This document shows, piece by piece, positions 1 to 8,800 of a DNA stretch of 64,000 nucleotides. The notes below the pieces were generated by a model. That model was not told the origin of the DNA. It saw only the letters and a list, made by a program, of their open reading frames with translations, and did not search any database. Position 1 is the first letter of the stretch, and every line of letters starts with the position of its first letter. Both the position numbers and the translations under genes were made by a program. Source of the DNA: Nematostella vectensis (lineage: Eukaryota; Cnidaria; Anthozoa; Actiniaria; Edwardsiidae); NCBI RefSeq assembly GCF_932526225.1, contig NC_064045.1, forward strand, positions 2,459,998-2,523,997. The letters run 5' to 3'.

Positions 1-448
1 ATTGTGCGAGAGCTGCGTCCCAAGTGTTCAACGCTGCCCTAGGGTGGCTGTTGAACCAAACGCTGGCGTTTCCCGTAAGGTAAAGGGGAAGGGCCCGTAA
101 CTTTCTGTCATCGTCCCAGCGATAAAATTCAGTCATCCGTTGAAAACGGGTGATGAAATCATTCACATCTTCTATGCCATCCCCGCTAAAGGTAGGGGGC
201 TTCATTCCTGCGCGGAGTCCCAAAAGGTCGCCGCTTTCCTCTACTGTCGTTTCTAGAGCCGCTAAGCTATTTTGCTGCTGTAAATGCTTGTATTCTACAG
301 CATTTCTCAGATGGTCAAAAGAGGAAATTAAGCTTCGTAACACTTCGGGTGAGACATCAGGAGCCTGTTGGTGTGGGGTCCTAGGTGTTTCTATAGTCTC
401 AATACGCCTGGGTGTAGATTCGGGCGATTCAGGATTCCTTGCCGCCAT
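1..448 (-). CDS. Ty3/gypsy Gag polyprotein, N-terminal part (partial)
   Basis: Translating the minus strand from the ATG at 448-446 gives 149 codons with no stop before the window edge. Residues about 85-140 carry the retrotransposon Gag pattern: a proline-phenylalanine-rich start (KPPTFSGDG), an acidic helix (DVNDFITRFQRM), a run of charged residues, and the LPLYLTGNASVWFN segment typical of the Gag capsid-like domain. It would package element RNA into virus-like particles. The first 80 residues are polar and rich in Pro, Thr and Gln. The frame is open throughout what is visible, so this copy may be young. Ty3/gypsy rather than Copia is inferred from the Gag pattern. Confidence 0.8.
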   Translation of the reverse strand, partial: MAARNPESPESTPRRIETIETPRTPHQQAPDVSPEVLRSLISSFDHLRNAVEYKHLQQQNSLAALETTVEESGDLLGLRAGMKPPTFSGDGIEDVNDFITRFQRMTEFYRWDDDRKLRALPLYLTGNASVWFNSHPRAALNTWDAALAQ

Positions 449-901
449 GGTTTGCGATCGAGTCTGAATGCTAGAGGGTGGGACCGACGAGCGCGGAGGT
501 TTTTTAACTTTGGCCGACACGGTGACTATGGAATAAGTAGCGTATCGCTACGTATAGGATAAGCAAAACGAAAACAAATCGTACTGGACAGTAAGGCCAC
601 CAAGTCAATTGCGAGTGACTACAAACATTTGAAACAGATGAGAAAAAGCTACGTAAGTTACGATTGTGAGAAGAACATGACACAATTTCGCACATACGTG
701 AAAAGAACATACTATGGGTATGAATAGCTAGAAGTCAATTACAACTACATAGTAATAGCAAACAACACAACTGCTAGTCACTGAGATCATTCCCAAAGAC
801 GTGTGCTGCCTATAAATAGTGCCAATTCAGGTGGGGAAAAGAATGGGGTTAGGCTCCCCACTGGTCCCGTCACCCACTGACTTACTTGTTTTTTCTTTTG
901 C

Positions 902-923
902 AGAATCGAGGGTTCTCCACCAA
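902..923 (-). other. Probable primer-binding site of the Ty3/gypsy element
   Basis: Directly inside the LTR the minus strand reads TTGGTGGAGAACCCTCG. The TGG start would pair with a tRNA 3' CCA end. I could not assign the tRNA. Confidence 0.45.
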
Positions 924-1720
924 TGTAATGATTAGACGGGAGGACTTCTGTTGACTGGGATCGTACCCTTATTCTGAAGTCAGTAGGATGAAGAGTAATG
1001 AGGAATTACAATGCGGTCCTATTTGTAGTAAAACAAGTAGTACGTTTGATTGACAAGCACTGACCACGGGTGCAGAGTGCGATTATTGGACGGTACTTGA
1101 CAATGCAAACAGTTACATCAGATATCATTGTTTGTCGGCAAAATCAGCGATAACAAAGGAAAGCTTTGAAAAGAATTTAAGGATACAAAACGAATGTCCT
1201 TTGCTATGAAACTAAGGGAGTTGGTAGGAAAGGTCAAAAGGTAACTTTGGAGAAACAAATATGTAACTTGTAATCGAAAGTTAACGAACGTAAGGGGAAA
1301 AGAAGTGGTCGCTCAAGTAGCGTAGGTGTGGTGTTGGGTGACTTGGATTAGCATAAGAAATCAGATTACCAAAAAACAGTAGAGCTAAGCACCTCCTACT
1401 TGAGTGTGAGCGATCCTACGTGCTGTGCTAATGATACCGACAATTAACGTACGACATCTAAAGGAACTGTATCAAAAGAAGACTCGTTAACTAACTGATT
1501 CAACGGAAAGTGGAAGACAGATGAGTTCCGAAACATGGTGCGATCCCACAAAGGTCATTATTTCACTCATCCTTATAATTAAACGAATATCCTCCTATGC
1601 TAAAAGCTAATAATGCTTCAAGAATACTTTTAACCTTGATTTATCCTTAGAGTAATTATATCTTGACTTGTATATCTCCTTACTTCCTTTAACTACGATC
1701 TAACATAATCTATCATAACA
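924..1720 (-). repeat. 5' LTR of the Ty3/gypsy element
   Basis: A 797-bp segment read on the minus strand begins TGTTATGATAG and ends CATTACA, giving TG...CA ends. Its outer edge coincides with the break in similarity to unit 3 and its inner edge abuts the primer-binding site. The second LTR is outside the window, so the ends rest on one copy. Confidence 0.65.
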
Positions 1721-1882
1721 ACTCGTCAGCATGGCATAGCCGGTTTGCCTCAGTTAAACTTCATCGGCAGATCTCCTCTCACTTCACGTCCGTACGACGA
1801 GTGTACGACCGTGAGAGACTTGACTCTCACGGTATGCTAATTACTTTATTATAATGACGTCCTTCTGAACCGTGTGAACGAG
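1721..1882 (+). repeat. Right arm of the unit-flanking inverted repeat (unit 1 copy)
   Basis: Nearly identical to 40035-40196 and, in reverse complement, to 36367-36600 and 58354 onward. It contains a 24-base perfect palindrome at 1809-1832 (9-bp arms CCGTGAGAG/CTCTCACGG, 6-base loop). The gypsy insertion cut off its inner part. Confidence 0.7.
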
Positions 1883-2885
1883 CGCTGACCTTTTAAATTA
1901 TGCAAAAGTTTTTGGTAACTAAGCGTTGCGATGCCGTAGGACAGTAGGCTAGATACTTCGTGTAAGAAAAAGGCTTCAGTAAGGTCGCATTCAATACACT
2001 AAAACAAGCGAAGTATTGACTATGGCGCAAAGGCTCTTGGGGTATTGCGAAACATTGCAGATTTCCCGGGGCCACGAAAAAAAAAACCAGTTGCAATTTA
2101 TAACTGGGCTACCACAGGTATCCCAGTAACTAAGTTTGTAGATTCTTCGCGATTTCCAGGCGTCTCAGCCGCCATCTTGAAATTACTTTGTCAGTCGGGA
2201 CTTCCAACGGCGTGTCGACCGGATTCCGACGTATACATTACCGCTGACTTCCTGCAGACTCACCCTTCCTCTACGCCGGTGGAAAATTGCTTCCCCTTGG
2301 GAATGTGCAACAAGCAACTGTTTCTTAGCGAATCTGCGAAGAAAAGCCGTACCAGCTGGTGTAAAAGCAACACAAAGCACAACATCCCTACAAGTCCGGT
2401 AAGCAAGGGTATCAGAGAGCCCGACCGTAGTTTCTCTATGAATTATCAAGCACATCGCGTCTTTGAATGTGTTGGTTTGTGAAGTGTGACGAAATGTGAG
2501 ATTCATTTTTGTTCAAAAGTCTTTAGCTCGATCTTTGCTCTGCTATCTTCGGATTTTGATAACATTTCTTACATTCACTATTCTCTGAGGTCGATAACTC
2601 GTGCGTTGTATTGGGGTTTGTGCATTGAATGGGATTTCTACACTAATTTTGTGCTGTTCTCTGTTTGTGCTTCCGCTTTCGGTTTAGTAAGGGCTTCGAT
2701 TGTTTGTGAGCAGTCCGCTTTTATTTAAACGGTTATCACGTCAGCTTTGTTTATATTTATTTCTGCGATCGTATGCAGTTCAAACTGTCCAAGGTGTTGC
2801 TGATGTCGCCTAGGCTTGATTGTTTTAGAAAGATGGGGAATGGATATCATAGGAGAAATTAATGTTACCGCAGTGCCTCAAGATT
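1883..2885 (+). other. Duplicated NLR 5'-flanking sequence, distal copy
   Basis: Similar to 40197-40994 in front of NLR-3. The part from about 2225 is repeated again at 4925-5590, immediately before NLR-1. No protein family is recognisable. It probably holds promoter or first-exon sequence of the NLR genes, because the same block always precedes them. The copy here is separated from NLR-1 by 2 kb. Confidence 0.5.
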
Positions 2886-4093
2886 CATTTTTATTTGGAT
2901 TTCTTGAATGCAGCGTTGCTTCATTGAAGTCGCATGAGTATCACAAATATCACAGGCTAAGGGTCATAAGGTAATACAAGAGGGTTTTCTTTTGGCATAA
3001 GGTTTCTCCTGTAGCCTTTCTTGACTAAACTGGTTGCACTTCGTGAGTCTTTCCCGCCATTTCTATATTTTTACTCTTGTGACTCTGTCACACTGTTTTG
3101 TCCGCCGTTTTGTCCTACGACAAAAACTGACTTCCCACGTTGTCTCCTGTTTTTCTGGCATAGTTTTCTTGTGTTTGAAGCTGTACTTTGTGTTTTCACC
3201 ATAAGCTTAAGTGATATTTTGGATAATTCTTCACTTACAAACAATAATTTATTCAGCTCCGAAATCAGTCGCCTGTAAATTCTGCGAAGGATTTGCATAT
3301 TTCTCTGAGCCCTGATTGAAAAGACACAAATGTAATTCATATTGAAGTTGCCTTTTATGTTAGTATACTTTTACATGATTATCTTTTACAATTTCTTACC
3401 AGATCAGGGCAAGTTGAGTCGAGGGCAAGTCATTAGTGTTGATACTCATGCGTATCATGACTAAATTCTTTTTATACAAACACAATTACTTACAGTTTTG
3501 AAGAGCTGGTTTAATATAAATGTAAAACAAAAAACAAGACATAAACTTCCGTATGTTACTTCTTACACTATTGTTAGTTAACTAGCAGTATCAAACACCT
3601 TATGAATGATAATATGGCCTCTCAGCGAGAGAATTTCGAGACCGAAACAAATGAAAGAAAAAATGTCCTCGTAACAACGTTTGAGTCCACTTATGGAGAA
3701 ATAAATAGTCAAAGGCTAGTAACAGAATGTTTCTTTCTCTGCGACAAAAAGGATTTAGAAATAAGAAGGCAGATGACGACGTAGGTAGACTTTGAAAAGC
3801 AAGCGTCGTTTTCCCCCTTCTCGGCCACCATTTTGGATTCCTTTAGACAAAGTCAATTTTTCCGCCCTGTGGTCTGATTGGCTTATCCGCGCGTCTAAAA
3901 ATAGCCTGATCCTAGGAAACGCCGTGACACCTTTATAGTACCAGAATGTGGGGAAGTTGATTGCCCCTACTAATGAGCACCTGTAGATGCATAAGGCGCA
4001 CTTGACACTATTCTATATATATGGAAATACCTTATATATACCTTATATATTTGTAAATACTGCATCTGAATAAAATGACAATATTGCACAAAT
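2886..4093 (+). other. Unassigned unit-1-specific sequence
   Basis: Similarity to the other units stops at about 2886 and resumes at about 4094. I see only short open frames (for example 60 codons at 3602-3784) with no recognisable domain, and AT-rich stretches around 4010-4075. Nothing can be supported as a gene. Confidence 0.5.
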
Positions 4094-4180
4094 GTGGACT
4101 TTAAAAGCACACTAACATACACACATTGGCACCAGTCGGTCCAAGACGGGACGCTAGCACAGTCTATTACCTGTGCAGCA
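4094..4180 (+). repeat. Displaced fragment of the inverted-repeat segment
   Basis: This stretch matches 39909-39995 (GTGGACTTTA, then CACACATTGGCACCAG and ACGGGACGCTAGCACAG), which lies at the inner end of the right inverted-repeat arm in unit 3. Here it sits next to the 10-bp minisatellite, so unit 1 has been rearranged between its two 5'-flank copies. Confidence 0.6.
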
Positions 4181-4838
4181 GGAGAACACAGGGAAATACA
4201 GGAGAATGCAGGGAAATACAGGAGAATGCAGGGAAATACAGGAGAATGCAGGGAAATACAGGAGAATACAGGAAAATACAGGAGAATACAGGGAAATACA
4301 GGAGAATGCAGGGAAATACAGGAGAATGCAGGGAAATACAGGAGAATACAGGGAAATACAGGAGAATACAGGGAAATACAGGAGAATGCAGGGAAATACA
4401 GGAGAATGCAGGGAAATACAGGAGAATACAGGAAAATACAGGGAAATACAGGCGAATACAGGAGAATACAGGAAAATACAAAAAAATACAGAAAAATACG
4501 GGGAAATACAGGAGAATACGGGGAAATACAGGAGAATACAGGAGAATACAGGGAAATACAGGAGAATGCAGGGAAATACAGGAGAATGCAGGGAAATACA
4601 GGAGAATACAGGAAAATACAGGGAAATACAGGCGAATACAGGAGAATACAGGAAAATACAAAAAAATACAGAAAAATACGGGGAAATACAGGAGAATACG
4701 GGGAAATACAGGAGAATACAGGGAAATACAGGAGAATACAGGAAAATACAGGAAAATAGAGGAGAATACAGGGAAATACAAGAGAATACTGGAAAATACA
4801 GTGTAAATCAGGGAAATATAGGGAAATACAGGAAAATA
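4181..4838 (+). repeat. 10-bp minisatellite, consensus GGRRAATACA
   Basis: About 66 tandem copies of a 10-bp unit in variants GGGAAATACA, GGAGAATACA, GGAGAATGCA and GGAAAATACA. Blocks repeat at higher order: the segment around 4431-4530 recurs at about 4611-4710. Long frames here are open only because the unit lacks stops, and they should not be read as genes. Confidence 0.95.
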
Positions 4839-4924
4839 AATGAGAAGATATGAAAATTAATTATAATACAATATAATATACTATTATGATACACTTTAAT
4901 ATGGTTACATGAAGTAGTCACCCT

Positions 4925-5590
4925 GACGTATACATTAACCGCTGACTTCCTGCAGACTCACCCTTCCTCTACGCCGGTGGAAAATTGCTTCCCCTTGGGA
5001 TTGCGCAACAAGCAACTGTTTCTTAGCGAATCTGCAAAGAAAAGCCGTACCAGCTGATATAAAAGCAACACAAAGCACAAGATCCCTACAAGTCAGGTAA
5101 GCAAGGGTATCAGAGAGTCCGACAGTAGTTTCTCTATGAATTATCGGCAAAATCACGCACATCGCGTCTTTGAATGTGTTGGTTTGTGAAGTGTGACGAA
5201 ATGTGAGATTATCGTTCAAAAGTCTTTAGCTCGATCTTTGCTCTGCTATCTTCGGATTTTGATAACATTTCTTACATTCACTATTCTCTGAGGTCGTTAA
5301 CTTGTGCGTTGTATTGGGGATTGTGCATTGAATGGGATTTCTACACTAATTTTGTGCGGTTCTCTGTGCTTCCGCTTTCGATTTAGTAAGGGCTTCGATT
5401 GTTTGTGAGCAGTCCGCTTTTATTTAAACGGTAATCACGTCAGCTTTGTTTGTATTTATTTCTGCGATCGTATGCAGCTCAAACTGTCCATGGTGTTGCT
5501 GATGTGGCCTAGGCTTGATTGTTTTAGAAAGATGGGGAATGGATATCATAGGAGAAATTAATGTTACCGCAGTGCCCTAAGATTCCCTTA
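4925..5590 (+). promoter_or_regulatory. NLR-1 proximal 5' flank, probable promoter and leader region
   Basis: Near-copy of 2225-2885 and of 40430-40994 plus 44639-44690 in unit 3. It ends about 260 bases before the NLR-1 coding exon. The same block precedes NLR-3, so it probably carries the NLR promoter or a non-coding first exon. A candidate donor (GTAAGG) lies near 5386. No TATA box or start site can be called reliably. Confidence 0.4.
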
Positions 5591-5848
5591 GCATTCCCTT
5601 CTTTTCTGGGTTGTCAATGGTTGCTAAACTTTTGTTAGGTCCTAACTTTTACTTTGTTCCTCAACAGATTTATTAGTAAAACCAAGAGTGGAATTGATGC
5701 TACTTCAATCTTTCAAAATGTGATGTCAATGCATTAAGCAGGTATAGCCAATCTACTGTAGCATTGATATACAGCATTTTGATGTTGTGATAATAAAAGA
5801 TGATGATTTCTCTTGTTGCTGAGCATTTCTGTATTTTTGCAGATTAGT

Positions 5849-8800
5849 ATGGCCTCTGTACTCTCAGGCAGTGAGGAGAAGGACAACTTCCAAAAACTCT
5901 CCCGTCTGCTGATAGATGGAGGTACCCAGTCCCTGCGGACATACTTCACATCAATCCACCATCCCACCCCCCTTGCAGCATTTCTAAATACGCACAAGAA
6001 AACCTTGATTAACCTGAAAAGCAGGAGGATACTCCGGCAAGAGCAGTTTGATCGACTATTCCCTGTCAGTGGTGTTCCATCAGCTAATGATTATGACATT
6101 ACACTTTTGTTCCTGTTGCTTCGCCACATCTCTGGGTTGTCACCACCTGTCAGTACGTCTAGCTGGGATGTGTTGCCTCCTCCTACTGATCTTACCAAGG
6201 AGGCACACATGGCCCGGCTGAAATGGTACAGGAATAATGTGTTTGCCCACATCAAATCAACTGAAGTGCCAACTGTTCAATTTAATCAGTACTGGGTTGA
6301 AATATCTGATGCACTGATCTCCCTCGGTGGAGTCAGTCAGGGTGACATAGACACCCTGAAGGTCACACCTCTTGAGAGAGATTATGTAACGCTTTTGAAA
6401 GAGTGGGTTGATAAAGATCTAGACTTGTCAAAAGAAGTAAATGAGACAAAGAAAGAAGTCCAAGAGACAAAGAAAGAAGTCCAAGAGACAAAGATTAAAG
6501 TAGATGAGACAAACGAAGTAGTGCATAAGATGGATGGAAAATTATCTGAGATGTCTCTAAAAGCAGAGAAAATGGCAGTGGACCTAGCATCACTCAAAGA
6601 GGAATTCTCAAGTAAGTAAACCATCTGATAGAAAGCTAGCCTGAAATGATAATAAGAAACTTACACAATCACGAATCTCAAATCACAATAAGATATCATT
6701 GATATAAAAAATACTGAACCTATTTAGTTGACATTAGGGAGACATGACCTCTTGCTTTATATCCTTGTTCATGAAGACAGGATTTTTTCTCTTCATGGCC
6801 TGATGTTGAGAGAAACTTTTGTCCCTTATTTGGTTTGGTATCTTCTATACACCTAAAGGCCTAAAATCCCTTTCTGGATTATTACACTCTCAACTCTACA
6901 ATTTGATGTCACAGGTAAAAAGGTGAACAGCAAGAAGGACATCACTGCCGCTAAAGGTGATGAGGCTGCTTCTGGGAAGTAAGTTATAATTCTTTTTTGT
7001 GTGTTTCTCTTGCACTGATAAGCATAATTATGAGTTAGATCGTGCAAACTTCAGTGAATTGTTTTTTAAATGTACCTTTTTTATTTGTTTCGTTTTTGTT
7101 TCTTATTATATAGATTTATTATAGATATTTAAATGTCACCCTTCAATAACAGAAAGTAACAGGCAATGTTGTGTTGTAAACTGATTGTGTGGTTTCTACT
7201 TTAGAACATCCCACGACCCAGGGAATGAGAGTCTACCAAAGAAAAAAGGTACATGCTAAAGATATTTTAATAAAACTAAATTAAAAGTGGCAGATTCTAG
7301 AAGGGGGCGAGGGGGTGGGGCTGGGCCGGGTCTAGTATCTATGGTAACCCCACGTATTTAGGTAAAATTTTAAGAGGACATATATACGGGAGTTTAGTTG
7401 CTCCTGCCATATGTTTTAAACAGTGTATATGTTGATGGGTCTTACCCTCTCCCCCCTGAGACAAATCATAGACTTCCACCGCTGATACAGTGGAACCTGG
7501 ATATTACGATACTTGATTTAAGGATAACCTCGATTTTATAAAGGCGTTCTTTTCTCACGGTGGAAATACAGTGAAATGTAAAAGAAATTACCTTGATCAA
7601 GCATTATTGGATACATGATATTATTGATTTTACGATACAAATCTGTTCTCCTAAGCGTAATTTTGAATTTCGTACAACAATATTATTGATTTTGTTTATC
7701 TACAAATAACGAAAAACTCAGTTGTGTACAGTACAGTCAATCAATTTTTTTTTATTTGACAGATCTTGTTAAATACAGATTACAGTCTTACAAAGAGTAC
7801 AGTTGCACTTTTAATATTTTGTTAAAGTTGATAAGTAACCCAACCGAGTACAACGCTATTTTCAATGGATTTTCTTTTATATCGTAAAATCAAGGAGGAC
7901 ATCTTGACAATACCCCGATTTTCCGGTACATTTACTATCTCCTGGGTCATATTGTAAAATCCAGGTTCCACTGTATCTGTTTTGTATAGCACTACAGTTC
8001 TTGTTAATATCTATCAGTAGAGATATAGACTACTCCATATAGTTTGCAATCATGACTATGGGTAATGGGATAGTCATGGATAAAAGATGCTCTAGAAGGA
8101 GAACAAAATCATTTTCTCTCTTGGCTGCAGAGCTCCCATGTATAAACGAAAAACTGTTCTTTGCATAGATGATACCGATTTGGATATTGTTCCTTTGTCA
8201 GCTCAGGTGTGCTGCACTAGCCATCTCATTGTTCGCTTACTGCACATCCAGGTTCAGTTTTTCTTTCCCAGAAAAGGGCTTGAATTTTCAGCCCAACTTC
8301 TTTGTTTCACAGAGGAAAACAACACATCATTTTAATATTTAATTTATAGTTTGTAGCATGTTAGGCGAGAAAGGGTCGCCTATAGGGGTGTAATAGATGT
8401 CCTCTTCTTTCGAAAGCATTGTCAAGGATTTCTATTGTCCTGTTTGACACACTTTGAAATGAATATTCTATATTATATAGCATCCGTACAACTTTCATAT
8501 TGTTGAAAAATGGAACTGGGTTGAGCCATGTGTCTGATAATAAAAAGCCTTAGATTTTAATATTCAAACTGACACAAACACATTTCATTGGACCAAATAT
8601 GCAAATCGTTCTCCTTATTGAGAAATGCCCTTCAATAAAAGAAAGCCAATTCAAACCGAAACAATAATATTTTTGTATTTTTTTTAGCGGTTCAAGACTT
8701 TATTGACTATCTTCATCTGAGGTACACGACAGGTGAAGAGGTCCTTATTGAGCCGCTTGAGGACATGGAGGACGGCAACTTCACGCTGGAGAACATGTTC

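Larger units (their letters stand above)
1..1720 (-). mobile_element. Ty3/gypsy LTR retrotransposon, 5' part, cut by window edge
   Basis: On the minus strand the order is LTR (1720 to 924), primer-binding site just inside it, untranslated leader, then a Gag reading frame running off the left edge. The right boundary is set by comparison with unit 3: sequence from 1721 onward (ACTCGTCAGCATGG...) continues the same way at about 40035, where no element is present. The element therefore inserted into the inverted-repeat segment that precedes unit 1. Its 3' half and left target duplication lie outside the window. Confidence 0.8.

Noticed and set aside
4094-4853. Overlapping forward frames and a reverse frame of 200-226 codons
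   Set aside because: Artefacts of the 10-bp minisatellite; all three forward frames encode the same rotated peptide.
8138-8335. Conserved 65-codon frame inside NLR intron 3 as an extra coding exon
   Set aside because: The NLR exons on either side already join in phase, the frame has no recognisable domain, and its similarity between units is explained by duplication.
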